Shown piece after piece: positions 1 to 11,641 of a DNA stretch of 64,000 nucleotides; the first letter of the stretch is position 1; every line of letters begins with the position of its first letter. The notes under the pieces were generated by a model. That model saw only the letters and a program-made list of their open reading frames with translations. It did not search any database and was not told the origin of the DNA. The position numbers were made by a program, and so were the translations under genes. Where the stretch lies: assembly GCA_021399435.1 (NCBI GenBank), contig JAJTUP010000029.1, forward strand, positions 744,001 to 808,000, in the 5' to 3' direction. This DNA comes from Diaporthe sp. PMI_573 (Eukaryota; Ascomycota; Sordariomycetes; Diaporthales; Diaporthaceae).

Positions 1-1412
1 GTGCGGTATTCGCTCAGCTCGGGGTATGAGTGGAAGTGCAACTGACACCGTAATGTCAGTTCGGTTTTTGGGTAGACCAGCTCGAACATCCCGGGCTCGA
101 CCTCCTCCATCTTGTGGCCGACATCTATGAAGTTGAACTCGTTCCAGTGAGAGCTGTCTGGGGGAGAGACGAGATGGCATGCACCGCCTTCAGTGGAGCC
201 TATGAAGCCACAAAGGTGGCGGACGAGCTTAGAAATTCTGTTCCCTTTCGTTGGATTCACTGTGAGTCGAACAGACTAGTGTCAGCCACGATGCCGACTC
301 GTTGGCATTCTCGCAATCTTGAAGTCAGTGACACTTACTAGGCCCGCCACCAAATACCACATGTTTCATCGTGCCCAGTGTATCAAGACCAGGAGGATAG
401 TCCAGCATGTCCTCAAGCAGAGATGGAGCAAGCCATGCGGTGGTTGACTTTGACGATTCCAACATTCCGGTGATATTTTCGGGTGTCATCTTTGTGCCGG
501 TTACGGGCATGACATGGGTACTGCCGTACAATATGCTGAAGAAAACGGGGCTTATTCCGCCCATCTGGTATTTAATTGTGAGCTGTGCCGTGTACGACAT
601 CGAGAGTTCGGAGGTGAAAGGAGGGGACCATGCGAGCAACATACATGATACAGAGGGAAGGGCATCATCACAACCTCTCCGGGCGCGAACACATCCTGCA
701 ACAGACTAGTTGAACCCTCAGCTTTGAAACTCTCAGGATACACACCATACGAGTCGGAATGCGAAGCCATCGCCGCAATAGCCCCATGTGTCCAGTAAAT
801 TGGCTTCGGGTGGCCGCTTGTGCCAGAAGTATGTAGTCCCAGGACAGGCACGTCTTTGATATCTTCGAAGGACTTGGACAAGGCGTTTACAGTAGTCGCC
901 GGCTCTCTACTCATGAGCTCGGAGTACGATGGTGTCTTTACCGGTTTGACCTCGCTTCGAGACGCGTCTAGGAGCGAAGCCAGTGTTTGCTTCGCTTCCG
1001 GCGCGTAGAGCAGGGTCTTGGCGCCGACGGTTTTGAAAAGGCGTTGATTTGCGGGCACGGTGTTTCCGGGAGACGGAAACATGACCTATCGAGGCTTGTC
1101 AGCTTGGGTCAACTTTGGGATGGAAGTTACACTTGCGCATCTTTCGGTCTTCATCGCTGCCAAGACCCAGATGAAGTATCGCATATCACTCGGCCCCATG
1201 TAAAAGAATGTTGTGCTGTCCTTGGGGAGCTGCTGTTCCAGGAACATGGCGGCCCTGTTTGAGGCATTCTCAAGATCGCCGAGGAATAACCGCTCCGTGA
1301 CAGCTTCTGGACTGGTTATCAAAACGCATGGTGTGTAGCGACTCGACCGGTTGTTGCGTATGTAGTCGACAAGGGTCATGTTGGACGTCGACATTTTCGT
1401 AGATTGAGACAT
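1..1412 (-). CDS. NRPS-like adenylate-forming enzyme (5' part; 3' end beyond left edge)
   Basis: N-terminal adenylation domain of the fungal adenylate-forming reductase/NRPS-like type, which activates a carboxylic acid as an AMP ester before thiolation and usually NADPH reduction. My exons are 1412-1137, 1085-645, 564-339 and 259 to the edge, all in frame. Seen directly: the AMP-binding loop TSGTSGHPKP near residue 178, a FGGGP element, and IGSTEGG near residue 334. The first intron (1136-1086) is best read with a GC donor (GCAAGT), because that keeps family spacing before MFPSP; an alternative GT donor six bases on is also in frame. The other introns have GTATGT and GTAAGT donors. Thiolation and reductase domains would lie outside the window, so the product class is inferred. 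The MFS transporter at 2362 is transcribed divergently and could be a cluster partner. Confidence 0.85.
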
Positions 1413-2361
1413 CTTGAAAGTAAAGGCAGAACTAGTTCAATGTGTGAACGTAATCAGAAGAGACAGCCACTAGAAAACATAACGTACGTTGTGTATTCGT
1501 TCCGTGTGCCAAAGGGCAGACCTTGGAATTTATAACCATGAGCATTGTGGCCCGGAGTGGAACTTCACAGCTCGGTCTTGCTTCCTCCACTCTGTGATCA
1601 ACAGCCAGTCATTGTCTATATTATATACAACACAAGCTAAGCTATAATTAATTATGTAATAAAGCTAAAATAAAAAATAAAAAAAGTGTATACGTATACA
1701 GTCACTACTCTGAAATTATTATAAATGTGAGGGGCTTGGGCTAGTGCCCAAGCCATTAGGAAGACGAGGCCCGGGCAGGACCCGCCTGAGGCCGGGGCAG
1801 GACCCGCCCAGGGCCCGGACCGGGGGTTCTCCGGCGACACAGACATATAACACAGCTAACAGTTAGCCCCCTTAGGGGCCCTTACCTTTTAGAGGTATTG
1901 CAATTCATAACTCCTTTTAGGCACCCTTCAAGCAACCAGCTTAAGGGCAGCCCATAACAATAAACTTGATTATACGCTAATATTTTCCCCTGGTGCGTTT
2001 TTAGCGGTGTGTAATGCAAATGAGAGTAGTTCTTGGAACTCCACCCAGCGTGCTCCCTGGTCCTGTTCATGATCTCTATGATCAGCGGGAGGGGCCGAAA
2101 TAGGTGCGAGGAGTCTCCGGCGTGTGATGGAACGGACTGTAAGTCGATGCCGACGTGGTGTCACTTCTCCAACCCGGCATGCGTGAACTTATTTAAAATT
2201 CATTTTAAGCGTTTACCACTGTATGAACGGACCGCCTACATACTGCTTAAGAAGCATATGTACACGGATTAAAAACGAAACCACCACTTAAAATTCACTT
2301 CCACCCATAGGCCTTCACTCGACCATTTCCATTCAAGCCGCAGCTCACAACGCTCTCCCCC
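1413..2361. other. Intergenic region between divergent genes, AT-rich relic
   Basis: No convincing coding sequence. It should hold the promoters of the two divergent genes. It also contains a very AT-rich patch (about 1610-1735), a GC-rich pair of near-identical 18-bp units (1769-1786 and 1791-1808), and at its right end one copy of a dispersed repeat (2207-2292). The abrupt change of base composition suggests an old transposon remnant. Confidence 0.5.
2207..2292 (+). repeat. Diverged direct repeat, copy A, upstream of the MFS gene
   Basis: An 86-bp stretch that aligns without gaps to 4446-4531 at about 80% identity by eye; most mismatches are transitions. The shared core is a run around AAGAAGCATATGTA. 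Copies A and B bracket the transporter gene in the same orientation. Confidence 0.7.
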
Positions 2362-4263
2362 ATGGCTGCTAACGAAGCGGAGTCCGTGCAGAAGAAACAT
2401 GAGACTACCGTGCAGGAAGCAGAGGCTGATGTCGATATCCAACGTGACAAGGGAGCAGAGGTTCTCGACACTTATGATGGCGACAGAGAATGGACAAAAG
2501 AAGAGGAGAACAGGCTGCGACGGAAAATTGACTACAAACTCATGCCCATTCTATGCTTCACTTACGGTCTCCAGTACTATGACAAAGCCATGCTGGGACA
2601 AGCCGTAAGTCCCCAAGCGGTCGAGAAGCCGTCATCAGGCTACGACAGACACTGGCACCACAACACTAACACCATAACACAGGCACTTTTCGGACTCATG
2701 GCAGACTTGGATCTAGGAGGAGGCTCGCGCTTCTCCTGGTCCAGCTCCATATTCTACTTCGGCTTCCTCGTCGGCTCCTATCCCGCCATGGTCCTGGCGC
2801 AGCGGTTCCCCATCGAAAAAGTCGCCTCGGCCCTGGTGACCATATGGGGCATATGCCTGATCCTGACAGCCGTCTGCACGACGTGGCAAGGCCTCCTCGT
2901 CGAGCGCTTCTTCCTCGGCTTCCTGGAGGCTGGCGTCAGCCCGATGTTCATGCTCATCGTTGGGAGCTTTTACACCAAGGGCGAACAGGCCCTGCGAATG
3001 GGGATATGGTACTCGTGCACGGGGTTCGCGGGTATCTTCTCGCCTCTGATAAATTATGGTTTTGGCCTGGTCGGGGGCGGCGTGTCGAGCTGGGTGTACA
3101 TGTACTATTACGCAGGCGCGGTCACTATCGTGTGGGGGATCCTGCTACTCATCTTTCTCCCGCCTGATCCGATTCGTGCCAAGGGGTTTGACCAGCGGGA
3201 AAAGTACATACTTGTTGCACGGCTGCGAAGCAACAACTCTGGCGTCAGGAACACGCACTTCAAGATGGAGCAGGTTAAGGAGCTCCTCTTGGACGTCAAG
3301 TTCTGGCTTGCTTTTTTCATGGCTTTGTACGAAGCGCTTTCATCACCCCCCCCCCTGTTCCTGTCGTCCATGTGTTTGATTTTTTGAATCTGGAATCAGA
3401 CCTTGATTTCAGCTCTGGAAACTTATTCCAAAAAAGAACATACTGACACTAGAAACTCACAGACTGTGTATGATCGCCAATGCCCCGCTCTCGACATTCA
3501 GCACTATTATCGTTTCCCAGAATCTAGGTTTCTCGGGCGTTAACGCCCTGTTGTTGACAATTCCTGTGGGCGCCTATGGTGGATTCATCGTGGTGTTATG
3601 TTCCTGGTGTGCGATGCGATACAAGAACGTCAGATCATACATCTTCGTCGGTGCCCAGGTGATAGCAGTGCTTGCCGCATTGCTTCTGTGGCTGCTCCCC
3701 AGCTCCGCCGTGGGCGGCTTGCTTCTCGGGCTCTACATTCTACCCAGCGTCGGCGGTGGGTATGCTGTCTTGCTGGGCCTCCACCTTGCAAACACTTCCG
3801 GCTACACCAAGCGCTCACTGGCCTCGTCTGGGATTTTTATTGGATATTGTGTCGGTATGTTGTGTGTCTTATAATGACTCCACATTCTAAAGCTTCCGTG
3901 CAAGTTCTATAAAATCTACTGACCTTCTCCTTTACAGGCAATATCATAGGTCCGCAGGTGTTCAGGTCCCAAGATTCACCTGGGTACACTCTCGGTTTCA
4001 TTATCGTAGTCATCACGTCGATCGTGGCCAGTCTCCTTGGTCTCCTCTACCGCTTCGTATGTATAATGGAGAACAAGAAACGCGACGAGATGGGTGTGAT
4101 GGAAGGGTTTGATGATGCGTTCAACGATGACTCGACTGACAAGAAGGTTTGTTACAATCTATTCCTATTCCCTAAAGAACTTTCCACGTGTCTAAGATAT
4201 TCAAAGTTCAAAGCGTTACTAACGAAATTGCTTTAGAATCTACAATTTAGATATATCTTGTAA
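2362..4263 (+). CDS. MFS transporter, Dal5/Tna1-like anion:cation symporter family
   Basis: Predicted plasma-membrane permease of 504 aa, the normal length for the allantoate/nicotinate permease group; the substrate cannot be told from sequence. Exons: 2362-2604, 2683-3326, 3463-3854, 3938-4146, 4237-4263. The splice joints restore continuous family-like sequence, for example FFMAL joined to LCMIANAP, and a tiny last exon gives the typical C-terminus FRYIL. Seen: a charged cytosolic N-terminus (residues 1-55), the family-like segment around LMPILCFTYGLQYYDKAMLG before TM1, FFLGFLEAGVSPMF in the fourth to fifth helices, and about 12 hydrophobic segments. The gene looks intact although it is flanked by degenerate repeats. 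It is divergent from the adenylating enzyme at 1-1412, so export or uptake linked to that pathway is possible but unproven. Confidence 0.92.
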
Positions 4264-4445
4264 ATAGTATCACTTGTATTAAATAGCAACGTTCTTTTGG
4301 TTCCTCATTAATGTGCAGCACATAATACCTAGGTATATATAGCTATTATAAGGCTATTAATATTTTTTAGACTATATACTATAGATAATTATATTTTAAA
4401 TCTACTATTATTAGTATTGTTTTTTTTTTTAAACACTAGGTGTTT

Positions 4446-4531
4446 AAGCATTTACTACTATATAAAGGAACCGCCTATATGTTGCTGAAGAAGCATATGT
4501 ATACAGATTAAAAGCGAAACTACTTATTAAG
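4446..4531 (+). repeat. Diverged direct repeat, copy B, downstream of the MFS gene
   Basis: Same orientation as copy A at 2207-2292, about 80% identical. Compared with A, copy B mostly carries A or T where A has G or C, the direction expected from repeat-induced point mutation. It sits inside an AT-rich stretch (4240-4530). Confidence 0.7.
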
Positions 4532-5596
4532 GAAAGGGTGGTTACCCAAGCCGAAGTAATGATTAGGTATGAGCTCTAAAGTTCTACCTTATCCCAAACA
4601 TTAATCATTTATTAAGAGCGTACCGGTGGGGTCATCCTACCGTCAATGGCTGTCGTCTCTTGTTCCCAACCGGCCCGGTGAAGAATCAGGAAAGCTGCAT
4701 TAGGGAAATCAATCAATCGCAAGGTCAGGTACCGCAAGTAATTAGTGGTCACCAATCTAGAATTTCAGGAGAGAAGACACTAGGAGGCTTCAAATGTCTA
4801 TCCACATGCTATATATTTATACTTGATTCATCCGCAATGAAAAAAAAAAGCATCTCATGTGCTGCTGCTGCAAACCACCTGCTCAAGACCCCCCCCCCCC
4901 GGGTCCTCCTCGAATTCTCAGCAGCCACTCATGGAGCCATATTTGTACGCCATACTCTGTGCTGGCTAAAACTGGTTGCTTGGAAAATTTTAGATGTTAG
5001 CTGTGAGGGCAATTTACCCCCGGAAGGATGTTACTGAACACGAATTCATCTAACATAGAAGCTGTTTTCACTGTTTCGTGTTTCTAATTCCATGCTTGCT
5101 AGTTTTAGTTTGCTCATTTTCTGACCATTGTATCTTCACTGGGGCCGCTGAATCTCAAACTTTGACATTTTAAATGCCATGTACGTTAATTAGTCATATC
5201 CAAAAGTTCAACTTATGCTATGTGACATAATATATTCAAGATCTCACAGCCTTGGGACACTGGAATTCTTAAATGACAACTGGAACTTCTTAAGAGAGAA
5301 GGCAGATCTGACAAGGCTGCCCTCGGACATCACTAATGTCGGCGAAGCGATTTTTCTATAATAGCTCACGGTTATATGTAGTACTGGTATCGAAGCCCAC
5401 ATTAGAAAACGGTTGTAATTTCCTAGATTGTTGGCTGGCCAGTTTCCATGGATGCCTCATCAAGGATCACAGACTCCTCAAGGATGGCAAGCAGAACTAA
5501 TTGGATCACCACAAAACCCACCTTTCCAAGACTCACTCAGCCCCCAACCCTCACAGCACCAGCAAGTTGATAGACTGTATAAGCCAAAATAACAAT

Positions 5597-5665
5597 GAGT
5601 CCGATTCTCAGTAATCTAAATCAACGAGTCCGATTCTCAGTTAAAGTCTAAATCAACGAGTCCCA
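5597..5665 (+). repeat. Short tandem repeat, unit about 29-32 bp
   Basis: Units start at 5597, 5626 and 5658 with GAGTCCGATTCTCAGT followed by an AATCTAAATCAAC-like tail; the third unit is partial (GAGTCCCA). Non-coding. Confidence 0.7.
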
Positions 5666-6082
5666 TCCCATCAACCCAACTCAATCTTCCCTCCCACGGC
5701 CCCATCATAAGCTACCGGAGAGGGACCGCCCAATCCCCCATCCCCACGAACGTCCCAAGGCACCGCGTCTCAAAATCCTGAAAATGATTCCCCTAGAGTT
5801 GAACTTGAGTGCGACTCTCCCTGCGCAAGTGGACCAGAGACCAAGAACCAAGATGTCGTCAGCACCCAGCTGAATGTCAAATAATTCCACAGGTACCAGA
5901 ACCCATCGCGAAACGTAGACTGATGTATGTATGTGTCTCCGAGTCGAAGTTGAAATATCATCGCGGAAATATCGATAAGTCATCGCATGGGGATCATCGC
6001 AGTTCCAAAATAATGGAAAGTAAGAAAACAAATCAACAAAGGCGGGCGGGTGGATAAGCGCAGGGTTGAAGACCAGCCCAGA

Positions 6083-7217
6083 CTAGACAAACCCGCCCAC
6101 CTTGTCCAGCGAGTCCTTCAAGCCGCCCATGACCTCCCTCATCTTCGCGACCTCGGCGTCGCAGCCACTCCCTATCTTGGCGTTGAGCTGCTCCACGGCG
6201 CTCTCCAGCTCGTTTACCCTGTCGACGATGGTGCCCAGTGATGTGTTCTGGAGGGCATGCACCACACCCTCCAGCTGCCTGACCTTGACCTCCAGCTCTC
6301 CCACCCGGCTCTTCTCCATGCCCATCTCGGCCTCGATGTTGCCCAGCTCGATGTCCCGGAAGTTCTTGTTGTTCGCGGCGACGTTCTGGCAGATGGTGCG
6401 CAGGTGGCCCATCTCGATCTGAAGCCGGGCCAGCGAGTCACCGGCGTCGGTCATGGGGACGTCTCGCTCAATGGAGGATAGCATTGGCTCCGGGCTCATG
6501 AATGGGTTGGGGGACTCCTTGACGCCACGAGGACGGGCAGAGTATGGGCTCTGGCTCTCGTGGAGGTTCGCATTGCGCCAGGCAGGGCGGGCAGGAACTG
6601 GAGCGGGGCGACCGTTCGGAGTGAAGCTCTGTTCTCCGGCGGAGGCCGACATGCCATTGGCACCAGCGAAGGGGCTGCTCATTCCCTCCATGTCATTGAC
6701 GCTCGCAGCGCCGTGTGACATGTGCGTGTTGCTGCCACCCGCAGCGGGGCGGGGAGCCCCAAGCGGGTCAGGCACGTATCCGTTGTTCCGGAGAAACCCA
6801 CTGATAGGAACACGAGTCGTAGGACCGGCATGACCACCATGCACGCGGTGTCTTCCTGCCCTGAAAGCAGCCATCTTGGACATGGTGTCCTGGCCCTTGG
6901 AGCGTCTAACCAAAGCCGATCAGTCGGTTGCGCAAGTGGAATTGCGAGGGTTGGGAGAATAGACAATAGACTTACCGTTTCTCCATCGTCTGCCTCATAG
7001 CCGCCTCAAGCATGGTCGCCTTCTCAGATTCGGAGGCACGGGCAAAGACGGGGTCCTGCTTGACAATCTTGCGGGAGTGGAGCATCGCCTTGTAGTCCGC
7101 CAGCTTCGCGGCCTCCTCGACCTTCTGGGCGGCGGAGAGATTCATCTTGCGGCGGCGTCCTTTGACAGTGCTGGGGTTAGTCGAGTACTCTCCGGGAGTC
7201 TTGATTCCGGTTGGCAT
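6083..7217 (-). CDS. Coiled-coil protein of unknown function
   Basis: Two exons, 7217-6976 and 6905-6083, joined by a 70-nt intron with a GTAAGT donor; 354 aa. I chose the ATG at 7217 (MPTGIKTPG) because the earlier in-frame Met at 7286 leads a less protein-like stretch; that choice is open. Residues 1-80 are basic and helical (GRRRKMNLSAAQKVEEAAKL). Residues 81-235 are low-complexity, rich in Pro, Ser, Gly and Asn. The last 115 residues form a strong predicted coiled coil with heptad Leu/Val/Ile. No enzyme motif is seen, so a scaffold or oligomeric role is only inference. The 5' side (7290-8600) is unusually pyrimidine-rich on the coding strand, consistent with a long leader. Confidence 0.75.
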
Positions 7218-7289
7218 TGTGCCAACTGGGGGTGGTGATGTGTAGGAATTGGATCGAAGCAAGACAGAATGTGGATGACAGGGCAATTT

Positions 7290-8617
7290 TTCAAGTCGAG
7301 GGCATAAAACAGAACGAGCAGCTTCAGATCAATCGTTTTCTTATTTGGAACAGTGTCTGGCCAGTGCAATGCGGTGACCAAAGGATCATGGGACAAGTAA
7401 GTGAGAGGTTGGAAGGACGGTCGAATGGGAGACTGAGTGGTAGGATGATGGAACGTTGGAGGAAGGGAAAAACAGAAGGGAGGTGGATAAATCGGTGCCA
7501 ATTTGAAGCAGAGGGTGCCAGCCGCTGATGTCACAAGTTAAGGACAAGAGGAAGTAGCGAGTACGAGGAGGAAGGCTCACCTGTGGTGTCTGGGGAAGGA
7601 GCTGGTTGGGTCACACGCAGATGGATGGTGAAACCTGCTCAGCGGACAGAAGGTTCCAAGAAGACCAGTCGAAAACGAAATGGAGGGAAGCAACAGTGAG
7701 GAGAGAAGATCAAGTGACAATTGAGACCCTAGAGCTGTTTGGTCTGGAAGATTGGGAGGAGAGAGGAGGAAGCAGGCTGGTTGAGATAGCTGGAAGACGC
7801 AAGACCATGAGACGATGGGGGAAGTCAGCTGTTTTGGTTTCGTCGAAGGTGGGTGAGGTTTTCCCAGTAAGAAGAGAGGGTGACTTGTGGGAAGAAGGGA
7901 AGTAGTTCGGAAGACGGTTGAGAGGAAGGGAACGGTCGGGTTATCCCACAGTGAGTCAGTCCTATGAGAGGGAACACCTGATGGAAAGAGCTGTTGAGAA
8001 TAGATCTGAAAGTGTGAGACGATTGTGAAGAGGCACGGTTGTCCCATCAGAGGCAGTCCAGATTAAATGCCGCTAGTGAATTGCTAAGTCGAAAGAGATG
8101 TCGTCGAAATGACAGAGATGACTGGTAGGAGGGATAGCTGGAACCAGCCGAATCGCTTCTGATGGAAGGAGAAAAGTTCCCAGCGTTTCCGCATCACCGT
8201 TCGATAAAGATCAGGCAGAAGCCAGCAGCCTCAGGGCCAGGGCAGGACAGCATCAGAAACCACCACAGCGAGCAGTTGAAAAGGGCAAACAAAATCCGCT
8301 AACTACAAGAAGCAAGCCAGTCGAGTCCAGCGCTGAGGGCATCAGAGCAGAGAGACATGAGCACAACAACAATACGACACCGACACTTGTGAGGAAAAAT
8401 GTTTCTTGTTTTCTATTTCGAGTACCTGATTAAGGTCCATACAAGTAGCCTCACTCACCAGCGGAGATGAGAAGTCATGGGAGGCAAGACGTGATTACAG
8501 GTCTAAGATGTGTCCTGAAGCTGTGGCGACCGGCAGGGCCTCTTGCACTTCCTCCGGCGTGCTCGCGGCCAAAAACGCGATGATGGTACATAGAGATGCA
8601 ATTGCCCCGCCAGCCAG
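7290..8617. other. Pyrimidine-rich leader/promoter region of the minus-strand coiled-coil gene
   Basis: On the minus strand this stretch is dominated by C and T runs, the usual look of fungal promoters and 5' UTRs. The several open frames here have biased, low-complexity translations and no family features, so I call no gene. Confidence 0.45.
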
Positions 8618-9028
8618 CTAGTCGTGAGAGAGACCCTGCCGCTCCAGTCTCCGCAGGAAATTCTGCATCTTGAGGCTGCCAGGGCTCACGGGCCGGGTTG
8701 TGGGGTTGCGAGGCGAGTAGCCGACAAGGAGGTCCTCCTCCCCGCGCTTCTTCTTTCGTGGGCTGGGCGACTCCTCCGCCACCGGAGACAAGACTGTTTT
8801 CCAGTACGCAGACGGTTCGCTGTCCCTCTTGGGTTCGGATGGTTGCTGGGGCCCCCGATAGGCCGCCGCCGGGACTTTGGCGACGTTGACGGATAATTCG
8901 CCCAACGGCGTGACTGGGACTCCGCCCGTGTCATCCCGTCGCGCCGATGGGTAATGTTGAGCGCCGGCTACTACCTCGGGCGGAGGTTCATTCTCCGCCA
9001 GGGGGCTCCACGGGAGAGGCCGGTGATC
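8618..9028 (-). other. In-frame open extension behind the STRAP stop codon
   Basis: Directly after the TAG that ends the STRAP-like ORF (9031-9029), the same frame stays open for 136 more codons to a TAG at 8618. Its translation looks protein-like in the second half: SP-rich, a basic SPRKKKRGEED patch, and a final amphipathic segment MQNFLRRLERQGLSHD. There is no in-frame ATG near its start (the nearest apparent start, at 8905, is TTG), which argues against an independent gene. Candidates are stop-codon readthrough, a former C-terminus cut off by a nonsense mutation, or chance openness in GC-rich DNA; other frames here are open too. Confidence 0.4.
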
Positions 9029-10187
9029 CTACTCCACCTTCTCCGCGGTAGCCGTTCCTCGTTCGCGCCAGAGACCGTAGTCCTCTTCGCAGTTCTTCCA
9101 CATGCGGATCGTCCCGTCCTCCGACCCAGTGGCGTACAGCTTGCCGTCGGGAGAGAACTGGATGCACCAGATGGGGCCGTGGTGACCCTTCATTACGTCG
9201 ATCTCCTGCCCTTGCCAGTCGTACACGCGAGCCCACGTGCCAGGCTCTTCGCCCACGATGAACTTGTGGTTCTTGAGGTCCAGTCCAACACTTGCAACCC
9301 CATGCGGGAGGGTGAACTCCTTGATCTTCTGGGTGCAGTCTGCGCCGCCGTAGAAGACTACCTTCTTACCCGCCGCGATGCTCAAGACAGGCAGGCCGCC
9401 GCCGACGTCATTTGGCGACGTGTACTGGGGGGCCAGGGACACAAGCTCACAGGCCTTGATCTCGGCGTCAAACACCTCCTCCTTGTAGTGGTTCCGCGTG
9501 GACACATCGTGCCACCGCAACGTCTTGCCAGCGGCGGTGATGATGGTGGTCTGCTGGGGCCAGACGATGAACTTGATGGTATCAGGGTGGACTTCGCCAA
9601 TCTGGTGGGCCATGTCGGGCGGGATGTGGTATGTCGTGTGCTTGGTCTCGTCGTCGACTGTAGCGGTAACCCTCTCGTCATTGTGGTCCTCGGACTTGAG
9701 ATCCCAGATGCGCAGAATCTTCTCGTGGCCGCCGGTAGCGAGGATGTCGGAAATGTTAAGAGGGAAGGCGACGGCGCGGACGACGTGGTCGTGCTTGAGG
9801 ACTAGGAGCATCTCGCCGGTGTGAGCGTTCCAGACCTTGGTGGAGAAGTCGGCGGAGGCAGAGGCAGCGGTCTTATTGTCGGGACTCTGCTTGGCTTGCC
9901 AGGTGGCGCCCTTGTGCCCTATGAAGGTGCCGATCCAGTCACCAGTGCGGCCATGTCGGAGGATAGGGTTGCCATCTGGGGGCTGGGTCAGTTTTGAAGC
10001 TGGGACGCCCGAGGTTGGTTTCTCTCGGGGTATGGGCGGGAGTGATGGTGGACGTACCCTTACAAGCAGAGATAATGAAGTACTCTCCATCTTTCTCGAG
10101 GCTGGAGAAGCTGATGTGTGGGACAGGGCGGGAGTGGCCGTGGCAGGTCAGGGGGAGATATTGTCGTGCGGTGCCGTTGGAAGCCAT
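9029..10187 (-). CDS. STRAP/Unrip-like WD40 repeat protein
   Basis: 358 aa, close to the about 350 aa of animal STRAP. Exons 10187-10058 and 9975-9029; the 82-nt intron restores ISACKDGNPILRHGRTGDW, which matches the STRAP signature around its first repeat. WD-type repeats run through the whole protein, including GHKGATWQAKQSPDNKTAAS, GGHEKILRIWDL and GPIWCIQFSPDGKLYATGSEDGTIRMW. In animals STRAP/Unrip works with the SMN complex and TGF-beta receptors and controls cap-independent translation; a fungal role in mRNA or snRNP assembly is inferred. The start ATG precedes MASNGTARQYLPLTCHGHSRPV, as expected. The annotated end is a TAG followed by a further open frame. It is divergent from the Doa1 gene, with 1.45 kb between the two start codons. 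Confidence 0.92.
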
Positions 10188-11641
10188 GGTGTTTGCGAGA
10201 AGGGCGCGAAAGGGACGAGGCTTGCTTGACTGTAGCGGCGAATCTTGAGGGAGGCCGAGTTCGAATGGACAGGTGGGTATCACTGCGGATGCGACGTTCA
10301 AGACTGCGCGATGGTTTGGGCGCGGTTCGATGCGATGCGACGCGACGGTAGGATGCGCTCGCTGCGATGCGATGAGCTGCGAGGCAAGTATTAAGAGCTT
10401 CAAGCTTGGCGACGAGCTCAAGTTTGCTATTTTGGAATCGAATTTGTCGTCAAAGAAACAAAACGAAGGCTGCTGTTCGCATAACAAGACAGCAGGACAA
10501 AAACAAAAAGAGAGAAAGGAAGGGCTGAATTATGCAGTGCAGCACTCTTTGGTCATGAAGCGTATCGTGTCGATCATCAAAAGGGGTTGGTGACAGATGG
10601 ATGTTCTCCCCTAGGAGTAAGAGTCGACCCAGGAGCTGGAGAGGCAGAGCTGGTGAGCTGGAAGGCAGGGAGGGAGTTGTCTGTTGTTGCAAAGGTTGCA
10701 CCTGTAGATCGTTTGTCGAAGTCTGCAGGAGGTGGAAGTGACAGATGGGGAGTCTTGGCGGGTTGGAAACAGAAAGAGGGACCCTTGCTGGCTTGATGAC
10801 GCCCTAGCGAATGAGAGGCCACTATCAATGCTAAGGTGGGGCAAGGGGTTGAAGCTCTGGACTGGTGCAGATGCATCTACACCTTTGCCTCTGTCCGAAG
10901 CTCAAGCCATGAACATCAAGCTATGATCAATGCACCCACATACAACAGAAAGAACAAAGGTACTCATGGATACTTGATTGTAGTATACAAGTAATCTCTT
11001 CCCTCCTTCAATGGGATATCTGAAGGCAAGCCACTTGTCAGCCATTGACTTTCAGCAGACGAACGAGACAACCACAATCTGTCAGAACATGTGTGTGTGT
11101 CTCCTATTAGAAGGTATCTTCCCGACTACTGTGACAGAATTACAACTGGCGCAATTATCTTTGCCAATTTGACAATGTCTCCACTTCCACTCTGTCTTGC
11201 CAGCAGCTACCTAAGCTGGGTGGCTGTCCAACAAGGGACGTACCCATGTGGGGGAGCCTGCCGGGATATCTGGACCCATGTGCTCCCGTTCCTGCTGCCC
11301 CGCGATGACCTCAGCAGGCCATTGGTACGTACCGACTGTGCCACCACTCCAATAGCTCCTTCCAGCCGTTTCTTCCAACAAGACCGTTGCGTTGCGTTGC
11401 GTATCCAGACTGCCTAGACTACTTACCCTGAGAGTGCGTGGAGGAAGAGCTGGCCCATCATACCAACCTCTGATTCAGTCTCTCGGTGTTACCCTTGTTA
11501 CCCTTGTCCCAGCCCCAGGTTTAACGACGTAGTGTCTGTCTGCCACCTGAGCTCCCGTCCGACGCCGTTGACTTTAGCCGTTTCCCATCCATTGCAGACG
11601 ATACTTTGCGATTCTGGTGGAGGTGAACCACAGCTCTCACG
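10188..11641. other. Divergent promoter region between STRAP-like and DOA1-like genes
   Basis: No ORF with coding features. Short simple patterns occur: GCGATGCGATGCGACGCGAC near 10330 and a GTTACCCTT duplication near 11490. Both flanking housekeeping genes should be controlled from here. Confidence 0.5.

Larger units (their letters stand above)
4264..6082. other. Gene-free, partly AT-rich intergenic region
   Basis: The first part (about 4240-4530) is strongly AT-rich and contains repeat copy B. The rest has no ORF with family features or believable splice signals. A short tandem repeat lies at 5597-5660, just downstream of the coiled-coil gene's 3' end. Confidence 0.55.

Noticed and set aside
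7577..8047. 156-codon minus-strand frame
   Set aside because: Low-complexity Ser/Pro/Leu translation that reflects a pyrimidine-rich promoter or leader.
8618..8905. Separate 95-aa gene downstream of STRAP
   Set aside because: The frame begins with TTG, not ATG, and is in frame with STRAP, so it is treated as an extension candidate instead.
8954..9805. 283-codon plus-strand frame
   Set aside because: Antisense shadow of the STRAP-like coding exon.
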